Of a stretch of 64,000 nt of DNA, positions 47,401-60,328 are shown piece by piece. The notes beneath the pieces are model-generated. The model searched no databases. It saw only the letters and a list, made by a program, of their open reading frames with translations, and had not been told where the DNA came from. The translations under genes and the position numbers were made by a program. Numbering within the stretch: the stretch's first letter is position 1; each line of letters starts with the position of its first letter. This stretch comes from Limanda limanda. Taxonomy: Eukaryota > Chordata > Actinopteri > Pleuronectiformes > Pleuronectidae. Location: contig NC_083651.1 in assembly GCF_963576545.1 (NCBI RefSeq), positions 18,103,748 through 18,167,747 on the forward strand. Reading direction: 5' to 3'.

Positions 47401-50400
47401 CAAGCAGCATGCAAGAGTTTGTGATGGAAATTCATCTTGAGATTTGAAATAATGAAATTCTCCGACTTATGTTGCTTTTGAGTCTTTATAATAATAAGCT
47501 CTGCAGAGTTTATAAAACAAGCATGGGTGCTCAAAATGGAACAACTGGCCGCAAGTTCACAAAAGCCAGAACTTATACAAAGAGGCGTTAGATAAGAAAT
47601 TATATTAAAAAAAGAAGACATCAGAGACATCAAAGACATCTAAGACATGAGATCATTATCTTTGTCTTATCTGCTGTGTCCGTCCTACCGGCGTAACAGT
47701 TGGAAGAAAAACATCACCAAATAAAGGTTCCATCTTGTCAGGTAGACAGTATCACAGCAGTGAGACACCTAGTCAGGGGATTTCCACTACCTTAGACACT
47801 GGTCAGTGGAATTTTCCATTACAACATCTTAAAGCAGAGTTATGGGTCTCTCACCTATTAGGATGGCAGGCTCTTCTCAGGCTCGACACAGGAGAGCCAA
47901 TCAGAAGAAGAGGAGAGGTGTGTGACGTATGCAGTGTATGTTCACACTGCATCGCAAGTAAACAGTAAATCAGTCTGTGACACTTGGCGTCACTCGGTTT
48001 GTGTGACATGTTTTAAAATCAATGATGTCTGTGTTTGTGCCCAGATTATAAAGATGTCCTGTACCGGCCATGTGAGCCGGAGGGAAGATCAGACGAAGTG
48101 CTGGAAGAGAGCTACACACAGTTTCCACGCAAGCGGGACTCTAAAGTAAATCATTTACAGATTACATTAGTAGACAGAAGCTTTTAAATTACTGTTTGCT
48201 TCTCAATCATAACTCACAAGAAAAATGGGAATTCTTCGATCTAGGTGAAAGGAATTTTATTGGCACAGAATCCGGATCATTTTGCATATCTGCACCAAAT
48301 GTGCCCTGTTCATTAGATTAGATTAGATTAGATTTCTTTATTTTGTCCACACAACGGGGAAATTCACTTGTTACAGCAAATAAGAGAAAACTGAATTTAA
48401 GTAACAGTGCCGAAGCACAATAAAAAAGATCACAATATGTACACTACTAAACTACACATAATGAGAGTACAGAAACAAACAACCTCATAGATGTTAGCAC
48501 TCAACAGAAATCTCTACATTATTTCTTCCTCGGCCCCGACCCCACACTTCAATCAATTTTCAAATCAGTTGATTCCTAGTTTGTTTGTTTTTTAATACTG
48601 CTAACAGACAAACAAACAGCGATGAAATTATTACCTACCTGGTCCAGATGATTACAATGTGAAATGTTGGATAGAAGTTAGATGTTTTTGAATTTTTATA
48701 CTTTAAATGAAATTGTATATTGAACTAAATCCTACATTTACTTCAAATGATTCCCAATCACCAGACAAAATCTGTGTACCGCACAGATTAAAGTATCCAC
48801 GTGCATCCCTTGATCACTGTATCTGTTAAATGTGCGAGGACTGTGTTGGTCTGTGTGAACGTGTCTGAATCATTGGTGTGAACTGTCACATTGTTCTTAC
48901 TTCAGTTTGGCACGTGTTTCCTTTCAGAGCTCTGTTCGCAAACGTCAGAGAGAGAGTGTTTACAACATCAACAACATTGTCATCCCCATGTTACATACCA
49001 AAGTGGAGAAGCTGCAGTACAAAGAAATCCTCACACCGCGGTATGGAGCAAACCCACCCGTAAAGGATTGCCATAAAATTCTTGAAGTCACTTTTGTATT
49101 ACATCTTAAAAATTTATTTTCTCCCCAGCCTAAAAATGAATACATGCATTAACTATATGTAGTTTTTTTAATAAATTATGAGAATAAAAAATAATTTCTC
49201 TTACCATGGACTTATTTCCCAAATTTACAGGTTGATATCTCGGATTTGTTACACTATTGGTTTCAGTTAACATTCTGCTTTTGATCTTTGAAAGATAGAA
49301 ATAGAAAGGGGATTTTGACATTGTCCATTGATGTTATCATTCTCTCTGCAGGTGGCGGCTGTTGTCCAGCCAGTCTCCGAGAGAGAAAGAGACAGAGAGC
49401 AAGGAGGACAGTGAGGAAGCACAGGTGATGTCTTATACCTTTTAGAAATGAGCACTTTATTTTAATTCGTTCAAAGAACATCCTCCTCATCCCGTTGTGT
49501 TGTGTGCAGGTTGAGGATCTCAGCGATGAAGCCTTTGCTCAGAGGCACGCGGCTTTGGAGAAGAAAGAGAAACTGCGCCGGTCTTCGTGGGGAAAGACAA
49601 AATGCTTCAGGCATCCTACAAGGTACACACACACACACTCACACACACACAAACACACACACACGCAAAGTCCTAATATCATTCAGTATCCATATTGTTG
49701 TTTTAGATTCCTTGACTTGTTTTTAAAGCACTTCATATTCTTGCAACAGCTGACATGTCTCACATGCTTGACGTATATGAACCTTCTGGTAAAAATCAGT
49801 TAGCTCTTCCACAGTGCAGGACAAAAACCTGTGGTGAGGCAGTTTTCTGCTTTTATGCTCCAAACCGAGTTAAGGTCCTGAGAGCAGCCAGAAATACTGA
49901 AACCTTTAGAAGTAAGTCATCTCTTTAGTCACGTTTGATTGTGCTCCCACACAACCTGGAAAACATGGAAAGAGTACTTTTCTAGTCAAGGAAACAATCT
50001 GTGATTTGATCCTAATGACAAGATATCTTTGAAATAATCTTTATTGTCTTGGAATTTTTTATATCGCAATTTACTCCCTTTCTAACATCACCTATGTAAA
50101 CTTCAGTGCATAAACCAAAATAAAACACCACATCCATATACCTACTTGATAATGTCTTTCAATAATGTCAGAAAGCTGGTAGCACATTTCCAAAATGCAG
50201 CATTCTCAAATCCAGCCTAGACTCCGGGATCTATACCTGTAAACCTCACTGAAAGCAACTCTACCACATGCATCAGAAATGAATAGTTTATCAGACTTTC
50301 TTAAATGTCAGAAACAACAGTTAGTGTTTGTCACAACCTTTAATACTTAAATCACAAGATCACAACAAAGAGAAGCATGTGACAGTGGGATTAAAATCCT

Positions 50401-52478
50401 GAGCTCACAAAGGCTGCGCTGACTCTGCCATGCAGCTGTTGGAGAGTCAGTGTGTTCACCTCTGTGCATGTAAATACAATCTGTGTGAAAGTGGAATGCT
50501 GAGAGATCTCTTGGCAGAGTTCCATGGGGTATGCTTGTTTTTTCACTCCAGATCTGGCAGCAGGCTGTCAGGCGGTGGGGGCGGGGTGCTCACATCAGGA
50601 GAGGAGAGCTCTGCGGAGTGGAGCGGTGCTCAGCTGGAAACAGACGAACAGCCGAGCTCGGAGGAGTGGATGGTGAGATCAAAAGCAACACAGCTGAAAC
50701 CTCAAATCCACCAAACCAATATCTGAAGATTATGATCCTGGTGACATAGGCAGGAGCACACTAGTTATTTATAACAGAACAAGCTCTTAATAACAATTTC
50801 TCTGTCCTTCTTTAATTGCTTAAGTTTTATCTTTTCAAAGATAATTCGGTTTATGTTTTCACGCTTATAGCAGCTGGTAGTTTCTGAAATGGGTTTTAAA
50901 CTGGAGGGAAGAATGTTTTTCTCAGATGTAACTCAAATTGAATAATAATGAGTCTGGGGTCAGAGTGGTTCAAAGATCCTAGTTGACAATTCTTTCCTTC
51001 CCAATCAAAATTATAAAAAGACCCACATTTGGGATAAATATGCGAAATATAAATAACGGCTAGGTTGACAGGTTTTGTTTTATTCGGCTGAAATTTATTT
51101 GTTTGGGTATTTGAGTTTTTTTCTTAAAAAATGCAACATACCTTTTTTTACGTGTTCCTCCAAAACATTTTCAGACCTTACATTTGCCACTGTTTCCTTC
51201 GGGGAAGTTCTGAAACGTTAAAACCTGAGTTTTGAAAGGGCATAGCTTTATTTTGAAACTCCACAGACATACACCTGCCCTCCTGTTGCAGTCTGTTATT
51301 TCAGAGTTGAGTTTGCAACACATAGTTTTCAGAGATTGACCCACACATTGATTTTGGCAGAGTTCTCCCGAAGCTCTGTTCTTGGAACTTCGAAACCCAT
51401 GTTTTGATTAAGAGTAGGGATCCAGGAGGCAGGGGCATTTGCTAAACATATTATTTGCTCTGTGCTGAAATACAATAACATTTCGGGTTTATGACGTGTT
51501 GACAGACTATGCACAGGATTTTTTTTTTTTCAAACGCAGAATTTCGACCTTTCAAAGCCTTTTTTTCTTCTAGTTTTAGAATGTAGCTTAACACTTATCC
51601 CATACCCAGAGGTAAAATAGACTGACTGATGTATTCCTTTGCTCGTACAAAATTATGTCTCACTTCAACGCCAAAACATTGAGGGACTGAAAGATGTTTT
51701 ATGTAGCGTTCCAGTCCGGGATGAATTTGTGTTATTTGTGCGTGGGCAGAATTAAAAAGAGTATGTTACATTAAAATGCACTGCAGACTAGTGTTGTGTG
51801 TGTTATGAGGCCTAGAAGAATTCTCGAGAGCCAACACAGATACTCGTCGCCCCTTTCTTGAATCGACGTTGCTCTGATTGAAGTGCTCTCTATCAGGTTT
51901 TTGCTTTAATTGGACGAGTGAGTCGATACTAAACCAGACCGTCCTAATCAACCTTCTCAACGCCACAAATTTCCTCCTTCACTGCCTTACACTACTTATG
52001 CACCCATACAAACCCTGATTGAAGCACGACGTTAGCTTTTTTATTTTAAAACCGGCATCTGAGCACTGCACGGTCTAAATTCAGAGAAGGGACGGATATG
52101 GAAAAAGCAATCGTCATGATTCAGAGCATTATTTTAGGGGGTCATTGCATAAATAATATATCAGATACATGTGTTACACTCTCATCTCTGTGTCTATAGC
52201 AATCAATACCCACTATACAAACTGAACTCTGTTGTGGAAAAACAAGCCAGTTACAGTTCTGTGCCCTTTCTGTCCTCCGGCAGCCTGTGACACCGTGGGA
52301 ACGACGAGTGTTTCCTCTGGACGAGGATGAGGAAAAAGCCCTTCTCTCTGACAGTTCAGTGTGCTCAAATTCTGGTTATCGATCCGCATCGAAGAACTCC
52401 AACTCCCAGCTCTCCCCAGCAGAATCTTCAGGTGCTACACTGCCCTCTGGTGAACAAAGCAGCAGCATTACACCTTAA
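34933..52478 (+). CDS. kansl1l: KAT8 regulatory NSL complex subunit 1-like protein, complete, 13 coding exons
   Basis: Coding exons: 34933-36020, 40389-40536, 41161-41313, 42327-42430, 43370-43541, 44933-45104, 45256-45363, 48045-48145, 48928-49040, 49352-49424, 49510-49622, 50552-50672, 52284-52478. Phases agree throughout: 886 residues. Seen: MAPALPK start; coiled-coil-like stretch at about 228-275 ([16 protein letters not shown]); acidic [13 protein letters not shown] patch; basic/Trp segment at 363-412 ([17 protein letters not shown]); Ser-rich middle; PEHE-type region at about 690-790 with [22 protein letters not shown] and [13 protein letters not shown]; then PWERRVFPL in the last exon. 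In KANSL1 the PEHE region contacts the acetyltransferase KAT8/MOF in the nuclear NSL complex; KANSL1L is its less-studied paralog. The paralog choice rests on LLxxH...RH, LDSEAT and DEAFxxRH being nearer KANSL1L; KANSL1 is the alternative. The acceptor at 40388 lies in a CAG run, so the exon start may shift by whole codons. Confidence 0.9.
36160..36420 (-). repeat. LINE-tail-like repeat in kansl1l intron
   Basis: Reads 'caagattcaagatttgtatt', 'caaatgcacaacaataac', 'ggcaatgaaaagcttgagtc', then AATAGAA-rich simple sequence. This wording is typical of a high-copy fish LINE 3' region, here in antisense orientation. Boundaries are approximate. Confidence 0.55.
37443..37572. mobile_element. Short TTAA-flanked MITE (piggyBac-like)
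   Basis: TTAA at 37443-37446 and 37569-37572 flank inverted ends AGGGATAGTTC and GAACTGTCCCT, which match at 10 of 11 positions. Between them is 'tctactcaccactatgcaga' and 'gtttgagttcacaaaacact', the wording of a well-known fish MITE, here a short 130-bp version. TTAA duplication is the hallmark of piggyBac-type insertion. No coding capacity. Confidence 0.7.
39713..39818 (+). repeat. (CA)n microsatellite
   Basis: About 50 CA units with a few CAGA interruptions near the 5' side, inside a kansl1l intron. Confidence 0.95.
41337..41422 (+). repeat. (CA)n microsatellite next to a kansl1l splice donor
   Basis: CA-rich run with ACATAC and CAGA interruptions starting about 24 bases after the donor at 41314. 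The position close to the donor is notable, but no effect can be inferred. Confidence 0.95.
42520..42700 (-). repeat. Fish dispersed repeat, inverted copy
   Basis: Reverse-strand copy of the family at 2395-2740. It has 'tttgttggttagtttgtttg', 'accatgaaacttggaggatg' and 'gggtgcggatcc' in complement order. It lies in the intron 42431-43369, which holds no other recognised feature. Confidence 0.55.
45364..48044 (+). other. kansl1l intron, no gene seen
   Basis: A 2.7-kb AT-rich intron with no recognised exon, RNA or transposon ends. A TATCTTATATTC-type simple tract lies near 46150-46200. Confidence 0.55.
48235..48640 (+). repeat. Fish dispersed repeat interrupted by an L2-like tail
   Basis: The left part (about 48235-48312, with 'aatccggatc' and 'ctgcaccaaatgtgccct') and right part (about 48530-48640, ending 'acagacaaacaaacagcgat') match the 2395/4470 repeat family. 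Between them, about 48313-48505 starts with ATTAG repeats and 'ttattttgtccacacaacgg', the antisense 3' tail of a fish L2-type LINE. The younger LINE fragment seems to have inserted into the older repeat. Confidence 0.55.
49623..49665 (+). repeat. Short (CA)n run after a kansl1l donor
   Basis: CA-rich run with CACT and AAACAC interruptions that starts inside the splice donor GTACACAC at 49623. The rest of the intron to 50551 shows no gene. Confidence 0.8.
50673..52283 (+). other. Last kansl1l intron, no gene seen
   Basis: A 1.6-kb intron ending at the acceptor CTCCGGCAG before the last coding exon. No repeat or exon is recognised. Confidence 0.55.
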
Positions 52479-52839
52479 GGTCGCTGAGGAAGCAGTACCT
52501 TAACCCTTTTTATTGTAAGTCAGGAAATATTGTGAATTTGTGTTAGTTATCTGTTCAATAATGGATTCCTGATTTTATTTTTTACATTTATTCATTCATT
52601 CAGTATACTTTTTAAATTTTGGATGTGAATTCACTCAGAAAAAAATTAAGAATTTGGGTCCTTTTCTTCTTTCTCTACCTTTTTTAAATGGGAAATCTCT
52701 TTTTTTGCAAATTAATGAAAAGGGGGAACAAGACCCTTATTACTGAACTACACAGAGATTAAAGTTTCATTTCAAAACTGTTGCAGCTATCTGAAAACTT
52801 GCTTCGTTTTTCCAAATAGTTTTCATGTCAAATATTAAA
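52479..52839 (+). terminator. kansl1l: kansl1l 3' UTR with candidate poly(A) signals
   Basis: After the TAA there are ATTAAA hexamers at 52758-52763 and 52834-52839, the nearest plausible signals. There is no canonical AATAAA close by, so the true end is uncertain and the UTR could run further. Confidence 0.4.
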
Positions 52840-55800
52840 AGACGAGTATTTCGCATTTTGTTGTACTTTTCATCTAATCTAGGACACTTTCAAACAATTC
52901 TAATAATTATGAAAGTTTTGATAGTTACTTATATGACTTATATGTTATATTTGTAAATTAAGTAATAATTGTACTATTTCCTCTCCAGATTGCCTCATAT
53001 CTGGGAACGGGAGGAGAAAACGTGCCCTGGGAGCCTTGTTTTTTGATACTAAATACATTCGATTTGTATAGTGATCTGATGTCATTAGATAAATACTTTA
53101 AGTAAAAGCTTTTATTTTGTGAATATTGTAACACGTGTTCTTGTAACTGTAGCTCCTGCTACACTTTCAGGTTTTAATGTAAAGAAATGTATACCAGCAC
53201 AACTTCCCTGTAGTCTCAGGTGTGTGTACTGTTTGTAGTTGTTACCTGCTATTTATTTACACTGTTGTCTTAACAGGTCTGTATATAAAGACTTAAATAT
53301 ATACATATGTCAACCTTCACCTGAGTTACTTGAGCTTTTTGATTTCATGGTCTTTGTTGATATATGTCAAAGCGACAGGTCAGTGGGCGGATATCGAATA
53401 TATCCTTCTTTTAAGGATTTATTATAGTTAAGGAAATTACAAATGAGTAAACTTAGTTAAAAACAGTAGATGTCATACATTTCCTGCCTTTACATTATAT
53501 TTATATTGATATTAATATTTATATTGAGTGGGAAAGATAAAGCATATCGTTTGTTTCGGTCATATGAAATATGTCTACAACTTCGACCAAGTTTATTTAG
53601 CTATGATGTCATTGATATGAGCTAATACTTGAAGAAGAGATACATGTGAGACAATTACAATGTTTTGACTTTAGCTGTTACCTCCATATTTATATAGTTA
53701 ATATGGGTCATAGCTTTTTAAGGCCTTAGTCCCAGGGAAACAGCTAATACTTTGAACCCATATAATAACCTCTTACCAGGAGGCCTACTGGGCAGATGGT
53801 GACTAAGGTCGTCTTTCTCATCTGCATGTATGTGTGTCAGTGGCTTCACTGTGTTGATAGGAGTCTGGGTGTCACGAATGTGACATGAATTTATACATTG
53901 TAATTAAATGAATCCTTGTCATCGGGGTGAAATGGATCCTCAACATCCTCCCGTGAAAAATACTAGTGCGGTCTGGATACTTAAAATGTGCCATCTTGTA
54001 CAAACACAAACATTCTTCACCCTACTTCTTCTCGAGAACTCACACAAACAGCAGTGAACAAACAGGTCGTTTTCACTTTGGCCAGTTGCTTCTCTGCTCA
54101 GGTGCCGTGATCAATAGGCCTTATACTGTCTCCATGCAAAGTGAAGAAGAGCCAAGAGTGTCCTCTTCCCCAGCAGGAGGTCTGCCCAAACTCTGTCCTC
54201 TCATGCTCCAGATTTCCACTGTGATCCTGATGGCAAGCACATAACCTCTCATGGCCACATGGGGGCCACCTTCCTCCTTTAGAAGTCAGCTTATAAGCAG
54301 TCAGTTAAGTAAATAGTTAAATAATACAATAAATGAAATTGTAAAACTATAAAATAGGGCGGTCACTTGTATCCTATATTAACTGATGTGTATATACATG
54401 GAAACAACTATGAAGAGTTTTACTTTGCACAATACACAATATGAGCTAAAACAATGGGCTGTAGTGTAAGAAGTCAATTTTAAAATGAGTCCCTCTGCTA
54501 CACTGGGCGTTAAGACTGCAAAATAAACCTTTTTTAAAAATTTATTTTAAATTTATACATTTTTTAGTTGTTAATTTAATTTAAACATCGTGTTTTAATG
54601 GCGTTTAATCAAACTTTGACGCCACGCCACAGTCAAACCGTGTGACGAAAAACCGATCGTTGAGTTTGTGTGGAGATATAATGTGGAGATTAATAGCACG
54701 ATTATTCACAGTAACAATGATTTAGCAATGAAATGACACCTCACTCACACACACACAGTGTCAGTACCTTAACCTAAACACACATTTGCTCTTAAAGGAA
54801 CTCACTTCAAGATCCGGTGCTTCAATGGGAAAGCTGCGCAGTGCGTGAAGTCATATTGGCAGACTGAAAGCTGGCATTGTCTGCCCCCCCTTGATCTATT
54901 GCCAGTAGCGCCATCACCCTTTAAATAGCCTTTCAAATTATAACATCCCACAAGATCAGAGAAAGAGTCAGGGCATAGGGATTTTATTTCACACGAATGC
55001 TGGAATAAAAAGGCAGGTAGTAGTATGTCCTTTATAAGTCTTTTTTTATCAACATCATAAATGTATTTAATCAAAGAACGGTCGTATAATTTAGATTCCA
55101 GCTCAAAAACACACTTAATATGAGATTGAGTATTGACCGGGTTGACTACACTAAAGCAAAACAGACTTTCAAACACAGTTTTCATACTTTTCGCCTCTAC
55201 TTCGGAGAATATGTTGCTTTATAAAGATTGAATGGTTCGAAATAAACCATGTCATCCTGACTGTAGCAGAAGAGAACACAGAGTGTTGTTTGGCTAAATA
55301 TTCCCATTTAACAGTTTTTAATCATCTCCTTTAAAAAAAGGACAATAGCTGCAACACTGGTACTTTGTTCTACAGATTTTTCTACATGGTTGTAGCTACA
55401 GCAGTTACACTGAAGGGGGCGCTCTTGCATATCCAAGAACACCTTTACCAACCAAACACTGCAACATAATCTGTGACAGAATGACTTGTGTTATTCTTAT
55501 CATTATTTCACTACAGGAAACCAAATAAAAATGGATGTCCACTAATATGTCAACTGTTCAAGTGGAAGTGGATAATATTGTTTGTGCTCCATCTGATATT
55601 AAATATACATTTTCAAAGCTGTTAACTTCCCTAAGGTGGTGAAAGCAACCTGGTTAAAAGAAAGCTTTTGGGTTCAAAGGTCACACGTGGGGTAAGTAGG
55701 ATATAAAAAAACTGGATTTAGTTTGTTTTTAAATGTTCAGTGCACCATTGTTAGCTAACAAGCTACAGCTGTGGTTTCTGGTCTTAATTCCAAGCCATTA

Positions 55801-56870
55801 GGAGCTAGCCTAACCTCTGTATGCTAACTCCACAAGCTAGCCTCAACATACCTTTTTTAATTCAGTGTCATGTGGTTACATTTCTATGACTAAACAGTAT
55901 GGGGTCTTTATTAAAGCAGCACGTTTTACTTTTAATAGCCAGTCATAAGCCAACCAGCACATTTTCATCATTTTGGGTCACTTGTTTGGACAAATTCTTC
56001 TCCAGCTACATACAATGTGAGCTCTAAGGTGGTAAAAAACATAAATACAAATATATAAATTAAATGTTAACAAAACTTGTGTGGGGGGTGGTGGAAACCC
56101 GAGAATATTGTGTTATGAGCTAATTTGCTACATCCTCACAGCCTTTTTGAGTTAGCTTGACTTGCTAATGTCTGCGTGCTAACTCCACAAGCTAACCACA
56201 ACGGAACCATTGCCTTTTAGTGTAAATAAATAAATAAATAAATATATATATATATATATATATATGTTTTTTTTATGAAACTTGATGACTTTTCTTGATT
56301 GCACTCATAACTTGTACAAATTAAATATTCTTTAAACAAATTCCTCGAGATGTGACACAGATATTTCACCTCAGTTTTGTTCACAGTGACCCCCACTGTC
56401 TGTATGTCAAGTTTCAGAAGATTTTACTGTAGAATATCTTGGAAAATGAAATGCAAATTTGGTAACTTTTTAATTATTGCACTTATGATGCTGATATTAA
56501 ATATTCTTTTTTATAAATCTTTGAGAGATATTGAACAGATATTTCACCAAACCCACACATTCAGACAGTGGGTGTCACCACTTGGTGTCCAAGGACCTAT
56601 ACCGTAAGACAACAGGTAGACTCGCATCAATTTTCAAAGTGTAGCTGGCGTGACCGGCTTTTCGCAAACGACGGACCACATGACCACAGTGATGTAACAA
56701 TGCAATGTAAATAAAGTGGAAAACATATACAATCTTACAGATACACGTTAATAATCATTTCAATCCAGCTAGCAACATTCACGCGAATAATATTAGTAGT
56801 TCTACTTATTTATATTAGTAATGATCTCATAGTTCATTTTTCTGAATGTGTCATTTCTAGCAAATGGTGG
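52840..56870. other. Intergenic region, no gene seen
   Basis: AT-rich spacer. The minus-strand frame at 54802-55185 and the small frames around 53239 and 53966 have no family resemblance. At 55740-56220 two related blocks lie 356 bases apart, both with TGCTAACTCCACAAGCTA (55822 and 56178), and an ATAA/AT simple tract follows at 56225-56266. Two diverged blocks sharing 'attaaatattctt' and 'agatatttcacc' follow at about 56270-56600. Confidence 0.5.
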
Positions 56871-56879
56871 AACACGACA

Positions 56880-57011
56880 CCTTGATGACAAGTGAAAGCA
56901 CGGCCACGGTGTAGCGGTGCGTCTGCTCCCGTCATTACGGTAAATGGAGGCTGCGGAGCCGCTCTGTGTCTGTCAGACCAGGAGTTGCTCTGGAAAACGC
57001 TGCGCCGGACA
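56880..57011 (+). promoter_or_regulatory. GC-rich block: possible promoter and first exon of a downstream + strand gene
   Basis: Composition switches from AT-rich spacer to CpG-containing DNA (about 56890-57310). A good donor (GGACAG|GTGAGA) lies at 57011/57012. The block has no long reading frame, which fits a 5' UTR exon. It could be the first exon of the gene whose possible coding exon begins at 63434; that link is inference. Confidence 0.35.
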
Positions 57012-60000
57012 GGTGAGAAAAAATATATATTGCTCTTCTTTATTTCTCCTACAGCAATGCAATAGAAATGCATAACTATAAGAGACAATGCCCCAGAAAC
57101 GGCGTGTCAGGGGGAGTCTTTCCAGCGGACACTGAATGGACATTAGAGGGAGCATTGAAGCAGAAATGATGAGGTGCCCCTCTCCCTCTGTGTGGATGGA
57201 GAAAGGACGCATTGTTCGGAACTGGGTCTGGGTTCTTGTGCGTTTGTGTTGCTGTTGTCTCATCGGTGTCGTCAGCCAGGTTCAATGACTCGGGACTGGA
57301 ACGACACACGAAATCTCAGCTGAGCAACAGATCTAGAAAAGCAGATCTCGGAGATTTAAGATAGGTATTGTTTGATCCGATATCTATCGATCCAATCACG
57401 CGTTTAAATTGTTGTTTTTGTTGACGTGCCGAGAGGATTGTGTCTGCATTGTGCTCCATAAAAAAAGGCTTCACCTATTGCGGTCACTGCGGGAACTTGC
57501 GCTGCTGCGGTGGCGGTGCACAATCAGTGCTGTAGTATTACCACATTCTATACGGCTATTTAACATGAGGGTTACTGTGGGAAAATAACAAAGGAATCCA
57601 CTGTAGGATTGTATAATATTTGATTTCTGATCTTCCTAGTGGGAGAGATGAGAGGGGTCCAAACGCAGGTGCTGAGTCATATTAGCTGTGCTTTAATTGA
57701 TCACACACATTAAAGCCCATTATGTTAATAATTATTTTTGCCAGTCATTACCATATTATTTGTATGTTGAAGAGCTAATTTCATTCATTTTAAACTGAAG
57801 TTAAAAAGCTTATCTCTTGATCAAATCCCTGCTCCACCATAAAACACAGCAAATGCAGCTAAAGGAGTCTTGGCTGTCACACCTCCTTTACTGAATGGAT
57901 ATTAAATAGCGAGCTTGTACATGATAGAGCTAAACAGTACATGTAAGCTTCAGTCGAATCTCATTTACATACAGGAGGCTGGCTATTGATTCCCCTCTGT
58001 CAAGTCCACTTGCTCCAGTGTGTGCATGTACATTTAAATGCCTGATGAATTCAGAATGAGGCTGGGATGCATTGAGTCATGAACGGTCAGGCTGGCATGC
58101 TGGGAGCTCCTCCTTGCTGAGGGAGTGGGCTCGTGTTTCTGGAGGTGTAGGTTAGTCATCTATTGGTTTCTGTTATATCAGCTATGTCTGCTTTTTGCTT
58201 TTTTGGACACAACCCTTCGTCTACTAACCCAAATGCAAGGAAGCAGAAAATGTATCTCCTGCGCTGTTATCTGAAGATGTGTATAATTTATGGATTACCA
58301 TATACTTTTTGTTGTGCTATTTTTTATATTAAGTAATACGCAGTAAGCTATTATTTGCAGCCCCCGAAAGTGCATTCCAATTGGCAGATTCTGTCTGACA
58401 CTCGGATTGTACGCAATAATGTGCACAAAAATTACTCCTATTGCTGAATACTATACAGAAATGATAAAAAAACAAGCTAGATAGGTTGCTGATTGTATTT
58501 GTGTTTTCAATAAGACAGAAAATGAAAATGAATCTATCAGAGAAAAACATAACCATTTTTTCCCTAGCTGAGATAGAAGAACTCATTTAGAGACTCATCC
58601 TTAAACTCCTCCTGGTGCACAGTAGAAATTACAGTCTGATTTACAGAACTAATTTGATAGTAAGTGAATAGTCATTAAATATTCATCAGGGGAGGAGACA
58701 TCAGCTGAAAGTGCAGATGTCTGCATTGGGTGAACTACACTGTTTCAGAGCTAATGAATTATGCCTGTGTTGTGTGAGGTTGATACAGCTGACAGGTTGG
58801 ATTCAGAGACTGTCAGTCAGATATCGGATTGAGCAGTCAGAAGATGAACCAGAGCATTGAGTGGTTTTCTGACAAAGGGACGATCTTTCGAGTCTTTTGT
58901 GTTTCCAGTAATCCCAATGAATTTACACAATAGTGACGTGGACGACAAAAGCGAGTTGAGTTTTTGTGAATTCATTAAACAAGATGTGTTTCCCAGGAAA
59001 TCTAGGGGTTTTAGTCTTGATGTGCTGTCTGATAAAAAACACCAGGGAACATTCAAACTTTATTGTCCTGTATGGAGTATGGATTTACATATAAAACAAA
59101 TACAAAATATGGACAATCGTTATGTGAAAGAAATCCACAGTTTATTCATAAGCCAAAAAATATAAGATAGATCAAAAGACATGATTTTTTTTAAACACCA
59201 AGAAAACTGGACGTCTATCAAAATGGAAACTCTCCATTTGGTTTTCACTGACAAGAAAAAAGAGAGCCTGATAGTGGAATGGGTCAGAGCAGCCTCGAAA
59301 AAGAAGAACAGTTTCAAAATGTAATTTCTTAAAAAAGATAATCTGACTGGTGCCCAGTGAGGGGGGGCTAGTGTTGAGGAATTTGTGGACTCCTCTTAGT
59401 GCCAGTCTGGATCATGGTGGTGGCAGCATGTTAGACCACCTGCAGGGCTGAAAGCAAGGAAGAAAGACAGAAAAGAAGAAAGATATTAATACACAGAATG
59501 GCCCTATGTCACATTCGAAAAACACATAATGTAATGTGTCACTGGACTGAAGATGGAAACATTTAATACTTAAAACATTTTATGAAAATTCAGGACATTT
59601 ACCACCTCTTATTGTTGTATTGACATTCCCTCAGTTAGGATACTATTTTAATCACAAACATGAGTCACATGAACAAAAAAACATGGCATCAACACAAAGA
59701 GCCAGTGATGACGAAGCACAGGTCAACATACCTGCGTTGTGTGTTACAGGTGTCCACTGCACTGATGATCTCATGGATGTAAACAGTGTAGATATTTTTG
59801 GAATCATATGCAACACTGGCCCGTGTTTCCAGCTCACGATAAGATCATTTAGATAATTAGGTTAAACTGGGGATTTGTTGTCTAAAACAACATGTGTTGC
59901 TTGCCCTGATGGACACAGCTGTTCGGGAATGCTGTGTGTCTGTATTCCTGTCACAGTTATAACATGTATGTGTAAGAAGTAGTGAAAATTGGTAGGATTA

Positions 60001-60289
60001 AATGGATACAAAAGAAAATGTAAGACCCAGGCTGTAAGGGACTTTTTTACGTTAAGACCCCACAAATATGTCTATTTAAATTTAAATGATGGAAATGTAA
60101 AGGATTGATTGATGGTTTCATTGTATATAGTACGGCCGGCCTTCAGAGAGAGCGCTCCTGGCTGAGGTGCCAGCTCACTCGAGAAGTGCCACCACGTACT
60201 GTAGGTCAGCTTCACAAAGGCTCCGTGTGCCAGTGTGAAAACCTAATCCTGATTCCTGCAAAGATACTTAGTCAGCTGGTCATTCACAT

Positions 60290-60328
<39 letters not shown>

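Noticed and set aside
34933..52478. Calling the gene kansl1 instead of kansl1l
   Set aside because: Both share the PEHE region, but several segments (LLxxH...RH, LDSEAT, DEAFxxRH) look nearer to KANSL1L. A tree would settle it.
59045..59455. Possible minus-strand terminal exon: complement of 'ctgaaag' at about 59449 as acceptor, short frame with stop, AATAAA near 59062
   Set aside because: Only a few codons precede the stop, no recognisable protein, and no upstream exon was found between 59500 and 61300 on the minus strand.
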